Positions 37,301 to 44,638 of a stretch of 64,000 nucleotides of DNA are shown here, in pieces. Origin of the DNA: Hujiaoplasma nucleasis (GTDB taxonomy: Bacteria > Bacillota_I > Bacilli_A > Izemoplasmatales > Hujiaoplasmataceae). The notes beneath the pieces are model-generated. The model made no database searches. It worked only from the letters and a program-made list of their open reading frames with translations, and was not told the origin of the DNA. The translations under genes and the position numbers were made by a program. The stretch spans positions 1,550,001 through 1,614,000 of the forward strand of contig NZ_CP051151.1 of NCBI RefSeq assembly GCF_013745115.1, read 5' to 3'. Every line of letters begins with the position of its first letter. The first letter of the stretch is position 1.

Positions 37301-37383
37301 AAGCAGGTAACTATTATATAGAGTTTTATTTTATAGAAGCAGATAGTGGCTTATTAATATTAATGCCCACTGTGAATCGATAG
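34354..37383 (+). CDS. Giant membrane-anchored ectodomain protein, putative anti-sigma factor
   Basis: About 1009 residues. A cytosolic N-terminus of some 40 residues (with IHLFYNEEKNKIMSSINEV) precedes one TM segment (YAWMPVLLIIVSLSLILFI) and a roughly 940-residue acidic, Tyr/Asp-rich extracellular region without a domain I recognise. The last third resembles pre-peptidase-like beta domains (EEGVYSSSIYGSSNSNLSYV, AGNYYIEFYF). Gene order with the sigma factor suggests an anti-sigma whose ectodomain senses a signal. TTG at 34354 has GGAGG eight bases upstream; a GTG at 34345 overlaps that site. Confidence 0.6.
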   Translation: MYNYKKTCLITDQDIHLFYNEEKNKIMSSINEVKSENLYIFPFIKYAWMPVLLIIVSLSLILFIKPITGDDDRQIFKNNFHLVSQKLSDIVDHASINDLSKHRTNQMKELSYSKFIDRQSLLDAYLKGETNIVYDDYLEQLLTTKDFIEDIEDIVLNSSNWQLDEDIIPDENIDVSFRFLLSSDDYIVIKKRSGQEYSTIKLGIESNQLIYYDIHYSYDFSSDFINNEASLNFNYFHFIEDDQAVYINSLTDLFTLRYTSIIDGSQFTISRGNQVVEGLESSDGYSFYSYDSEALVTRYFQVVDEVIVSETFDVYSNHGLLYRYEDLDYSSDLTYLYVNIVPALGWDYLCIEDTDDQLEGVYLEDGSPLFTGHIYYTYTPKYGYAAFKQTIEKNDFSDDHFKLTEYGMNLSEEKASIEYLDSIRISNFEQAKEDFFVEGIDFFTEDLKSELYNYIDKDLLIEFNAESNSGEDIVTGDVEAFENEIFDFEQAFSLKGHLVMESDVTIAVYDGDHLIQSQVNSQHTKYDILDMYLERRTFSGQLFGTQEIIMAYEGQLVSFTNDDGPVTDFEIVSQSASPQIFMEYLMTEYPELDLLDGVNHIESQGQGVYKVTLNDDFFGDEINMDLVFNQMGIDGFSEAMIEAIYTFNQNHQSYDVVLTITGLKTIEGAYDVTYIETTNVSIESFIKKNPLESLIFFRLPQTRDGIIFDSNINQLNVYYINEGESWMRLYLEEGVYSSSIYGSSNSNLSYVLIDENGQIIDDSNYRFEIGASGYYYYKFNSSVKQRIDTRISENPYPKNQDITMDQSNDLIELYSQLETDTYNLFTNIDDKERVLRLTLNPINQDFLVINELDALGDYINDYFFENYVNVVYILIPENTRVDFEISGMYQGQFSFAYDYLYPPVSEESDVRYEVDNLDDFPHAIMNEYVTKVRYDFSIEEEGYYKLDKNMITFGLYLDLKMALYDSEGTRLRISDHAIYETLQAGNYYIEFYFIEADSGLLILMPTVNR

Positions 37384-37395
37384 GAGGTAGTAGTA

Positions 37396-38928
37396 ATGCG
37401 TTTATTAAGTAAAATGATAATGTTTAGTCTTGTTTTTCTACTTTTGTTTACAGCTCTTGCATGTCAAGAAGTGTTAGAGACAAGTCAAGAGATAACGAAT
37501 CTCGAAGAAACGACAAGTAACGAAACAACAACTGAACAAATAACAACTGAACAAATAACAACTGAACAAATAACAACACCTATCCCCTCAACAACCACAG
37601 AAATGGTGACTGAGAGCATTTCATATGAGATAGAAAACGACCTAACAACATCATTGGGAATTTATCGATTTGACGGTAATTTTGTGAATCCAGAGTATCA
37701 TCCCTTTATAGGTAATTTAACTTTTACTTTAGAAATCAATGATGAGAATTATCGTAATTCAACGTATTTTGTTGTCGTAAGAGAGTTGAACTCACCAAAT
37801 TATGATTTTTTACAAGCTTTTACTATTGACGAAAGTCAAGTATCTAGGTTTCATTCCATCGATTATACACCTGGAAAAGAAGTAATTGTTGCTAAAATAG
37901 ATGGAACGGTTTATAACGATCATGTTTATCTTGAACCTGTCGCATCTTTGCTTGTTGAAGATTTGATGGCTGATTCAAGAAATACTTTATCTGGATACAA
38001 CATGATTGGAAATTCTTTAAGAGATATAGAAGTGGATGAAACGCCATATTTAGAGATTACCCTAACAGCTATCGACCCAGAAAGAATCATTTCTTCAATA
38101 AAAGCAATGGTATATTATCCAGAATATGGTTTAGTGCTTGACACAAAAGATTTTGAAATCAGCGAAGAAATGTATTTGGATGATGGACTCTCAATAGAAA
38201 ACATTATCTTTGATAATCTTCCACCTGACAAGACATTCACAATCATTTATTTTATGACTGGAAATGATGGTGTAGATGACTTTGAAGACGTTTTAGTAAC
38301 TTCGAAGAGAATGACGACATCAAAGTATGCACTTGGTTCAGGTATCACAAATAGCTATCCAGGTTTTTGGGGTGTCATTCATAATCTTGAACTCAATGAA
38401 ACATATACTAGGATTAATATACATTATGTTAATGATCAAGTTTTATCAATCGATGATGAATACTTAACATCCAGTTTAAATGTATATGATGAGACTGGTC
38501 ATTTAGTTAAAAATTATCCATTAGTTGGTCATATGTCTTATATAGATATAGATAATGAATATTTGGATGATTATTATAGTTTAAGAATCGAATGTGATCA
38601 AGTAGATGATCTCTTAGCTGTATATCATATCAGATATGGTTTTGATGGTTTAGATTTTATAAATGCAACTTATGCAGAGCAAAATTTACGAGTGAGTTAC
38701 CAAGGAACATGGGTTGAGGTATTATCTATATATATTAAAATTACTCAGGTTGGTGGTGAATCAAATATCATAGAAGTCACTCTCAAGGACTTAGATGAAG
38801 GTTACACTGATATATATTATCCTGAAGGACCTGATGGATATTTTAGTCAATATGACGCTTATATAGAGATCACTTTTATAGGTTTTAAAGGTGAAGAAGT
38901 TCATGTGACTGGATATTCAAAACGATAG
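37396..38928 (+). CDS. Surface lipoprotein with Thr-rich stalk
   Basis: 510 residues. The signal peptide ends FTALAC, giving lipid-modified Cys23 (Leu at -2 rather than -3). A low-complexity Thr/Glu stalk (residues about 38-75) includes three TTEQI repeats, followed by a large beta-rich extracellular region without a recognised domain. It has an AGGAGG ribosome site twelve bases after the ectodomain protein, so it belongs to the sigma-factor operon and may be its target or co-sensor. Confidence 0.68.
   Translation: MRLLSKMIMFSLVFLLLFTALACQEVLETSQEITNLEETTSNETTTEQITTEQITTEQITTPIPSTTTEMVTESISYEIENDLTTSLGIYRFDGNFVNPEYHPFIGNLTFTLEINDENYRNSTYFVVVRELNSPNYDFLQAFTIDESQVSRFHSIDYTPGKEVIVAKIDGTVYNDHVYLEPVASLLVEDLMADSRNTLSGYNMIGNSLRDIEVDETPYLEITLTAIDPERIISSIKAMVYYPEYGLVLDTKDFEISEEMYLDDGLSIENIIFDNLPPDKTFTIIYFMTGNDGVDDFEDVLVTSKRMTTSKYALGSGITNSYPGFWGVIHNLELNETYTRINIHYVNDQVLSIDDEYLTSSLNVYDETGHLVKNYPLVGHMSYIDIDNEYLDDYYSLRIECDQVDDLLAVYHIRYGFDGLDFINATYAEQNLRVSYQGTWVEVLSIYIKITQVGGESNIIEVTLKDLDEGYTDIYYPEGPDGYFSQYDAYIEITFIGFKGEEVHVTGYSKR
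37528..37577 (+). repeat. 15-base tandem repeat in the lipoprotein stalk
   Basis: Three exact copies of ACAACTGAACAAATA plus five further bases. The unit is a multiple of three, so slippage would lengthen the TTEQI stalk without shifting the frame. Confidence 0.9.
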
Positions 38929-38950
38929 TATTGCTAAAGTTTTCTTTTAT

Positions 38951-39006
38951 AGAGCCTGTAAGTTCTAATAATCTTTACTGATATATTTTCTTTACAGGCT
39001 CTTTTT
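38951..39006 (+). terminator. Rho-independent terminator after the lipoprotein gene
   Basis: AGAGCCTGTAA (38951-38961) pairs perfectly with TTACAGGCTCT (38992-39002), followed by five T. The loop is long, about 30 bases. Confidence 0.75.
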
Positions 39007-39036
39007 CATTATTCTGTTATGGTATAATTAACATGG

Positions 39037-39107
39037 TTCAATAAAAAAATTACATCTAGCCATATCATAAATAATTGCAACTAATGAAATGCACATTGTA
39101 ACAAAGC
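39037..39107 (+). repeat. att-like repeat R5, right end of the island
   Basis: The core TAGCCATATCATAAATAA (39057-39074) matches R4 at 15 of 18 positions. The tail TTGCAACTAATGAAATG then CATTGTAACAAAGC matches R1. The left flank TTCAATAAAAAAATTACATC resembles the R4 flank. Leading GAG has become TAG. Confidence 0.68.
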
Positions 39108-39131
39108 TAGTCATAATATAGGGAGTTAACT

Positions 39132-39671
39132 ATGGATAAACATCTTTTATTTACTGAAACAAAGCGATTAACTATAAGGAATTTCACGATGGATGATATT
39201 TTGGATTATTATGAATATCTATCCGATCCTGAGGTGTTACGGTTTGAACCCTATAAAGCTCAAACGATGGACCAAATGGAAAATATTATTTTAGAAGATA
39301 TTAATTCTAATAACAAACTTGCTGTAGAGTTAAAATCTTCCAAGAAGATGATTGGAAATATATATTTTGGTGATATAGACTCAGAGACAAAAGTGTTAGG
39401 ATATGTATTTAACAAAAAGTATTGGAATCAAGGCTATGCAAAAGAAGCAACAAAATCAATCATTGACTTGTCATTTAAATATTCAATACAAAGAATTGAA
39501 GCAAGATGTGACCCATTGAATATACCTTCTTGGAAGCTCTTAGAAAGTCTTGGTTTTACACGGCTTTCTCATTTAAAGAAGAATACATATTTTTGGAAAG
39601 ATAAAGATGGTAATCCAATTTGGAAAGATACATATATTTATTCACTTAATAAAGATGAACATATCAAATAA
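39132..39671 (+). CDS. GNAT N-acetyltransferase, RimJ/RimL-like
   Basis: 179-residue cytoplasmic acetyltransferase. The N-terminus TETKRLTIRNFTMDDILDYYEYLSDP is typical of the RimL/ribosomal-protein-type GNAT family. The acetyl-CoA region is in NKKYWNQGYAKEATKSIIDLS. The C-terminal half has DPLNIPSWKLLESLGF. The substrate is unknown. It has a good ribosome site and lies between R5 and a weak copy at 39804, so it could be a further small cassette. Confidence 0.85.
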   Translation: MDKHLLFTETKRLTIRNFTMDDILDYYEYLSDPEVLRFEPYKAQTMDQMENIILEDINSNNKLAVELKSSKKMIGNIYFGDIDSETKVLGYVFNKKYWNQGYAKEATKSIIDLSFKYSIQRIEARCDPLNIPSWKLLESLGFTRLSHLKKNTYFWKDKDGNPIWKDTYIYSLNKDEHIK

Positions 39672-39800
39672 GCGAAGCTAAAACCAATTCATGGTCTCTA
39701 TTTTATGTTATTTTATTTGAGGGAATGATGATTTCTAAATAGTGACTTCCTTACATATTTTATGGATATTTAATCACTTATAAGTGAAAATTATATTGTG

Positions 39801-39824
39801 ATTCATATCATAATTAATTGGATC
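39801..39824 (+). repeat. Degenerate att-like sequence R6
   Basis: CATATCATAATTAATTGGATC (39804-39824) differs at three of 21 positions from the R5 segment CATATCATAAATAATTGCAAC. The GAGC part and the AACAAAGC tail are not recognisable. Confidence 0.35.
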
Positions 39825-39854
39825 TATTATATATTTTAATATTAGGAGAATTTT

Positions 39855-40238
39855 ATGTTTAATTTAAGTCTAACAATTACTTTAGGCTATTTGTTTTACT
39901 CATTAGTCATCTTAATACATGTTTTGATAATGACAAAGAAAGTATCATATTTAAAAGTAAATGGTGGAAGAAGTAAATCATTTGCTGATCAATATAAATT
40001 ATCAGTATCAAGTACTATTATTGCCTTACTTGGATTACTGTATATTCTACTTACTCAATTAAACCATGCAATGATATCACATTGGTTGTATATTAGTATC
40101 ACCGCTTTATTAACTCTGTTGTGGATTTTTGGTCTCATTATGCAGTTGCTTGGAACAAAATTTGAAAAAACCGTCATGATTTGGATAAATTTACTTGGTG
40201 TCTTGGTCCATTTGAACTTGTTATTGTTAGGCATATAA
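39855..40238 (+). CDS. Small four-TM membrane protein
   Basis: 127 residues with four hydrophobic segments (about 5-26, 52-69, 75-97 and 105-125) and one basic loop (KVNGGRSKSFADQYKLS). I do not recognise the family. The TAGGAG ribosome site supports it as a real gene. Neighbours give no functional hint. Confidence 0.6.
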   Translation: MFNLSLTITLGYLFYSLVILIHVLIMTKKVSYLKVNGGRSKSFADQYKLSVSSTIIALLGLLYILLTQLNHAMISHWLYISITALLTLLWIFGLIMQLLGTKFEKTVMIWINLLGVLVHLNLLLLGI

Positions 40239-40352
40239 AATTAGAATCATAACGAATTATTATAACTAAAATCATAAGAAAATATAAATTTGTAGATATA
40301 CAATTTAACATACTTATCGTGAAATCTTAATGCATATAATGGAGGAAAATAT

Positions 40353-40757
40353 ATGAAATATTATGGTTCATGCCTTTGTGGCGAAATTACATTTGAAATA
40401 GAAGGAGATTTTGACAATTTTTATTTATGTCATTGTGAGAAGTGCAGGAAAGATTCTGGTTCAGCTCATGCGGCAAACTTGTTTTCTTCAAGCGCTAAAC
40501 TAAAATGGTTATCTGGAGAAGAAAAGCCCAAAACCTATAACCATCGCTTAGAAGGTCATATAAAAAGTTTTTGCCCTAATTGTGGATCAGCTCTACCTAA
40601 CATACAAATGAACGGAAAATTACTTGTTGTTCCAGCTGGAAGTTTAGATAGCGATGTATATTTAAAACCTCAAGGGCATATATTTTTCGCTAGCAAAGCA
40701 AATTGGGATAGTGATCTTGAAAAAGTAGATAAATATGATGTGCTTCCAAAGGAGTGA
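40353..40757 (+). CDS. GFA-family zinc protein (glutathione-dependent formaldehyde-activating enzyme-like)
   Basis: 134-residue Mss4-like fold protein. The zinc ligands are visible: CLCGEITF, CHCEKCRKDSG and SFCPNCGSAL. The family name comes from one member that forms S-hydroxymethylglutathione; most members are uncharacterised, and this organism may not make glutathione, so no reaction is assigned. A strong ribosome site (GGAGG) precedes it and a bidirectional terminator follows. Confidence 0.85.
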   Translation: MKYYGSCLCGEITFEIEGDFDNFYLCHCEKCRKDSGSAHAANLFSSSAKLKWLSGEEKPKTYNHRLEGHIKSFCPNCGSALPNIQMNGKLLVVPAGSLDSDVYLKPQGHIFFASKANWDSDLEKVDKYDVLPKE

Positions 40758-40829
40758 ATTATAAGTTTTTTTAATTATTAAATAAATCATTATTCAAAGA
40801 TAAGCTTGACATAGTAACACAGTAATGAA

Positions 40830-40882
40830 AAAAGATACTAGCACCTCTCTCATTCTTATGAGTGTAAATGCTAGTATCTTTT
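40830..40882. terminator. Bidirectional terminator between convergent genes
   Basis: AAAAGATACTAGCA (40830-40843) and TGCTAGTATCTTTT (40869-40882) form a perfect 14-base stem. The loop contains a second small hairpin, CTCAT-TCTT-ATGAG. It separates the GFA gene from the minus-strand GntR/ABC operon. Confidence 0.85.
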
Positions 40883-40895
40883 CTTATAATATATC

Positions 40896-41267
40896 CTATT
40901 TATATTTCTTATTAATGAGTTCAACCAACTCACTCTTTGTGATACCTATTGATTTACAGCGCTTTATAATATCATCAACATCATCTTCAATAACAACATC
41001 CTTTTTTATTGATAGTTTTGAAGGCTTAATATCTTGTACATACGCACCTTTTCCAGCAATTGTATAAATGAAATTATCATTTTCTAACATTTCCCATGTT
41101 TTCTTAATGGTAATTATACTTACTCTTAGCTCTTTCGCAGCTGTTCTAATGGATGGTAGTTTGGTATCCTTTACTAAATCTTGATTAATAATTTGTGAAG
41201 CAATTTGATCATACAACTGTTGATAAATTGGTTTGCTTGATTGAAAGTTTATTCTCAGAGCTTTCAT
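40896..41267 (-). CDS. YtrA-type GntR-family transcriptional regulator
   Basis: 123-residue regulator with an N-terminal winged helix (SKPIYQQLYDQIASQIINQ, KLPSIRTAAKELRVSIITIKKTWEMLENDNFI) and a short dimerisation tail, typical of the YtrA subfamily that controls neighbouring ABC genes. Here it is the third gene of the operon, its start abutting the permease stop. Likely autorepressor at the palindrome 42772-42790. Confidence 0.9.
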   Translation of the reverse strand: MKALRINFQSSKPIYQQLYDQIASQIINQDLVKDTKLPSIRTAAKELRVSIITIKKTWEMLENDNFIYTIAGKGAYVQDIKPSKLSIKKDVVIEDDVDDIIKRCKSIGITKSELVELINKKYK

Positions 41268-41905
41268 TATTGTATCTTTTCGTAATTTTTAATAGATAAG
41301 AGTGTTGCGAATATAGATAAAATGATACCACCAAAAAATCCAAGAGCAAATAGAGAGTATTGAGTATATAAATTCACTGAGTTTAAAACTTTTGATATAG
41401 AAGGTATGGCAGCTGCTGCATATTCAAACAAACCAGCAAATATTAATGTAACTATCACACCATATATAGTTGGTTTTCCCCATCGGTAAGCAGTTTTGAA
41501 ATATAATGGGAAAACTATTATGTTAAAAATCCCAAAGATCATGAAAACAATACCAAAGTAAATAGGGTTAATTTGTAGGAAAAAATTATATTGTCCATAT
41601 ATAAGATTATGAATGATACCGAAAATTAAGGCAAAGATAATATGAATTCCTTGAATTATGTAAATTGATACTGTTTTTGCAACAACTATATTGGCTTTTG
41701 TTACAGGTAGTAGTGAAAGAAATGGATAATCTAATTGAGCACTATATGATGAAAAAATATTTGGTATGGAAATCCAAAAGAAGTACATTGGAACGAGGGT
41801 AAAAATCCAGTTTGGAATAAAAAATAGTAAACCGAGTAATAGAGGTAAGAGGTAAAAGAATTTTCCAATAGTGAGTGTGAGTTCTTTAAAAAGTAAATTT
41901 TTCAT
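41267..41905 (-). CDS. ABC-2-type permease
   Basis: 212-residue membrane protein with about six TM segments and no ATPase motifs. Gene order with an ABC ATPase and a YtrA-type regulator defines a small exporter. It overlaps both neighbours by one base, so all three are coupled. The substrate is unknown; related systems respond to cell-wall-active compounds. Confidence 0.82.
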   Translation of the reverse strand: MKNLLFKELTLTIGKFFYLLPLLLGLLFFIPNWIFTLVPMYFFWISIPNIFSSYSAQLDYPFLSLLPVTKANIVVAKTVSIYIIQGIHIIFALIFGIIHNLIYGQYNFFLQINPIYFGIVFMIFGIFNIIVFPLYFKTAYRWGKPTIYGVIVTLIFAGLFEYAAAAIPSISKVLNSVNLYTQYSLFALGFFGGIILSIFATLLSIKNYEKIQ

Positions 41906-42753
41906 TATTCATTTCCTCTCTTTTCTGAAAAATAAATTATGACATCATCAATTTTTGGTCTTGCATATTCTATATTTGGGTTATTAATGATATCTTCTTT
42001 TCTAATTAAGCCATTAACACCAAATGCATTTTCTTTGTACGAAATAACATTTTCTTTAATTTTGTATAAATAGTCTCTTGATGTATTAAAGAGTTGATAT
42101 TTTTTTAACAAATCTTCTTTACTACAACTTTCGATTATTCTTCCTTCTTGAATAAAAGTAATATAATCCGCGCATTTATCAAGATCACTTGTTATATGGG
42201 TAGAATATAAAATACTTATTTCCCCATCTTCAACTAATTCTTGGAATAACTCGAGTAGATTATCTCTTGCGACTGGATCCATACCGCTCGTTGGTTCATC
42301 TAAAATCAATAGTTTAGCATGATGTGAAAGAGCAAGTGATAAGGCAAATTTCATTTTCATTCCTTTAGATAACTCGTCGATTCTTTTGTTTTCATTCAAA
42401 TTAAAATCATTGAGGAATTTATTGTAAATGGTTTCATCCCAATTATCAAAGAATCGTTTGTATACTTTAGTGATTTCTGATATTTTTTTCTTTGGGTAGA
42501 AATATTCGCCTGATACATAGCCTATTTCACGTTTTATATCAAGCTCTTCTAAATCCATATCCTTTCCGAGTATTTTTACATTTCCTCCATTTTTAGAAAT
42601 AATATTGAGCATTGCTTTTATTGTTGTTGTTTTACCTGCTCCATTTTCTCCAACGAACCCCATGATGTAACCTTGTGGTATTTCGAACGATACATCTTTC
42701 AGTGAAAATCCTTCATAGGATTTATTTAGTGATTTAATTTCTAGTGCATTCAT
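41905..42753 (-). CDS. ABC transporter ATP-binding protein
   Basis: About 282 residues. Walker A is GENGAGKTT, the signature LSKGMKMK, Walker B LLILDEPTSGMD and the H-loop YSTHI, with a short C-terminal extension. I choose the second ATG (42753): the first, at 42765, lies directly on the GGAAGG ribosome site. First gene of the ABC-GntR operon. Confidence 0.9.
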   Translation of the reverse strand: MNALEIKSLNKSYEGFSLKDVSFEIPQGYIMGFVGENGAGKTTTIKAMLNIISKNGGNVKILGKDMDLEELDIKREIGYVSGEYFYPKKKISEITKVYKRFFDNWDETIYNKFLNDFNLNENKRIDELSKGMKMKFALSLALSHHAKLLILDEPTSGMDPVARDNLLELFQELVEDGEISILYSTHITSDLDKCADYITFIQEGRIIESCSKEDLLKKYQLFNTSRDYLYKIKENVISYKENAFGVNGLIRKEDIINNPNIEYARPKIDDVIIYFSEKRGNE

Positions 42754-42771
42754 TGATAAGCACATCCTTCC

Positions 42772-42790
42772 GTGTATATTGATTATACAC
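42772..42790 (-). promoter_or_regulatory. Palindromic operator of the ABC-GntR operon
   Basis: GTGTATA-TTGAT-TATACAC is a perfect seven-base-arm palindrome directly downstream of the -10 box. Its form matches YtrA-type operators, so the GntR protein at 40896 is its likely ligand. Confidence 0.72.
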
Positions 42791-42819
42791 AGTATACACA
42801 GTTAATTATATTTTGTCAA
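42791..42819 (-). promoter_or_regulatory. Consensus promoter of the ABC-GntR operon
   Basis: On the minus strand, -35 TTGACA (42819-42814) and -10 TATACT (42796-42791) are separated by 17 bases. Confidence 0.85.
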
Positions 42820-43019
42820 GAGTTTTATCTTCTTAAGAACATGGATAATGATATAACTCTTATTGGAGTAATTATGTTTGATTAATGAAGATAAAATCAT
42901 AAACAAAAATGTTATATTGAATTATTTTTATCTGTGAAATATATATATGGAATTAAATTTCTTTAAACTATTTTAAAAATGTACTATATAAGTATATAAT
43001 TAAATAAAGGAGATATTCT

Positions 43020-44516
43020 ATGTCAATTGAACTTATATTAATTAACATCTATTTATTTGTCTCTTTAATAGCGATTATTTATATGATTGGATATGCTATT
43101 CCAAAAAAACAATCACCACTGATAAGACAAATTGGACTCCTTACATTTTTAACCTTTATATATGTATTGGGATATTTAATTGAACTTAATGCATTATCCT
43201 TAGAAGTAAAACGTTTCTGGAATGGTGTTCAATACTTAGTGATTCCCATTATTCCACCAGTATGGCTTTTAATAGCAATGAACTTTATAGGATTGAAAAT
43301 AAAAAAGATTTATAAAATCTTCATTTTTTTAATTCCTATGATGACTTATGTTATGAGATTCACAAATCAGTTTCATCAGCTATTTTATGCTAGTACATAT
43401 TTAGAAAATACACAAATTGGTATATTAATGTCAATAGAATATGGTCTTTTCTACTATTTTCAAGTTGTGTATATTTTATTTTGTTTTGTATTCGCAAATA
43501 TTTTATACTTATTAAAATACAACAAAGTAGATACCAATCAGAAGAAAAGAATCAAAAGAATTTCATTATCTTCACTTGCACCTTGGCTTGGAGTTTTTTT
43601 AAATATTATATTTGCAAAAAATTATCCTTTAGATTACTCAGTCATTCTATTTCCTATTGCAATATTATTAATCATTTTTAGTTTGAAAGATGAACACCGT
43701 ATATCAATTTCACCTTTTGCTAGAAATTTAATGTTTATGTCTTCAAGTGAAGGAGTCATTGTTGTTAATCGTGAAAGAATGATAATTGATTTCAATGATA
43801 AAGCCAAAGAAATATTTGTAAATATAAATGAGTTATATCTTAGTGATATTAGATTATTAAAAAAGTTGCTACCCGCTTTTCCTTCAGAAATGAAAATGAA
43901 TCATAGAGAATTGATGAAAGTATCAAACTGTACTTATCAAGTGTATCTAAGAGGCGTTTTTGGCAAGGAGAATGAAATACTGGGATACGTTTATAGTTTC
44001 TCAGATATCACAGAAAATATTAACCTTATTGAACAGTTAAAATCTAATGAAGAAAGAATCAAAGAGTTGATTTATTTGGATGTTCTTACCGGGGTTCATA
44101 ATCGTAATTATTTAGATTATTATATTAAAGAAAATAAATATTTACAATGTTCATACATTTTAATGATTGATATGAATGAGTTAAAATATACGAACGATCA
44201 TTTTGGTCATCAAAAAGGCGATGAAATCATCATTTCATTAGTTAATTTAATTATGAAAAAGTTGAATAACAAAGATGAATTAATCCGTTTGAGTGGTGAT
44301 GAGTTTTTAATCTTTACATATATTCATAGTGAAGAAAAACTCAAAACTTGGATTCAAAGCTTAAAAGCAGAAGCTTTATCAATTCAATATCTTTCTTTTG
44401 CTATTGGATATGCAAAAATAGAAGAAGGTTTAGATTTTTCAATGATGTATAAAATAGCAGAGGATAGGATGTATCAAAATAAAATTGAAATGAAAAAAAG
44501 CAAAGAGATAATTTAA
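43020..44516 (+). CDS. 7TM-sensor diguanylate cyclase (GGDEF)
   Basis: 498 residues. Seven predicted N-terminal TM segments (about 1-225) resemble the histidine-kinase-type 7TM module. A PAS-like region (about 240-345) links to a C-terminal GGDEF domain (about 350-495) with DVLTGVHNRNYLD and RLSGDEFLIF, where the signature is SGDEF, which is usually still active. Expected to make cyclic di-GMP in response to a membrane signal. The AAAGGAG ribosome site is good. Two other GGDEF genes are in the window. Confidence 0.87.
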   Translation: MSIELILINIYLFVSLIAIIYMIGYAIPKKQSPLIRQIGLLTFLTFIYVLGYLIELNALSLEVKRFWNGVQYLVIPIIPPVWLLIAMNFIGLKIKKIYKIFIFLIPMMTYVMRFTNQFHQLFYASTYLENTQIGILMSIEYGLFYYFQVVYILFCFVFANILYLLKYNKVDTNQKKRIKRISLSSLAPWLGVFLNIIFAKNYPLDYSVILFPIAILLIIFSLKDEHRISISPFARNLMFMSSSEGVIVVNRERMIIDFNDKAKEIFVNINELYLSDIRLLKKLLPAFPSEMKMNHRELMKVSNCTYQVYLRGVFGKENEILGYVYSFSDITENINLIEQLKSNEERIKELIYLDVLTGVHNRNYLDYYIKENKYLQCSYILMIDMNELKYTNDHFGHQKGDEIIISLVNLIMKKLNNKDELIRLSGDEFLIFTYIHSEEKLKTWIQSLKAEALSIQYLSFAIGYAKIEEGLDFSMMYKIAEDRMYQNKIEMKKSKEII

Positions 44517-44638
44517 TAATAATATTTGTTAATAGATTATTTGTAATAATATATTTTTAATATGATTGAAGAACAATTTATGTTTTTTTTATTAATCTAT
44601 TTTGATCAAATACATAATGAAAGAAAGGTTGTGTAAAA

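Larger units (their letters stand above)
22333..39107. mobile_element. SCC-like composite island at the rlmH 3' end
   Basis: About 16.8 kb bounded and subdivided by copies of the rlmH terminus. The cores start at 22332, 27708, 29182, 33354 and 39057, each able to encode (E)PY(H/Y)K-stop, and most are followed by a related ~35-base tail ending AACAAAGC. Segments are A 22350-27707 (PHP-ATPase, DUF4238), B 27708-29181 (membrane protein), C 29182-33353 (Hachiman-like plus RES) and D 33354-39056 (sigma factor, ectodomain, lipoprotein). No Ccr-type recombinase or IS is inside, so mobility in trans or decay is inferred. The outer boundary could instead be a weaker copy at 39804. Confidence 0.72.

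Noticed and set aside
22330-39107. att copies as integron attC sites or CRISPR repeats
   Set aside because: Spacing is kilobases, copies encode the rlmH C-terminus, and there is no integron integrase or cas gene.
40802-40830. Further att copy (ACATAGTAACACAG resembles the R5 tail)
   Set aside because: Only about 14 bases match and the core CATATCATAAAT is absent.
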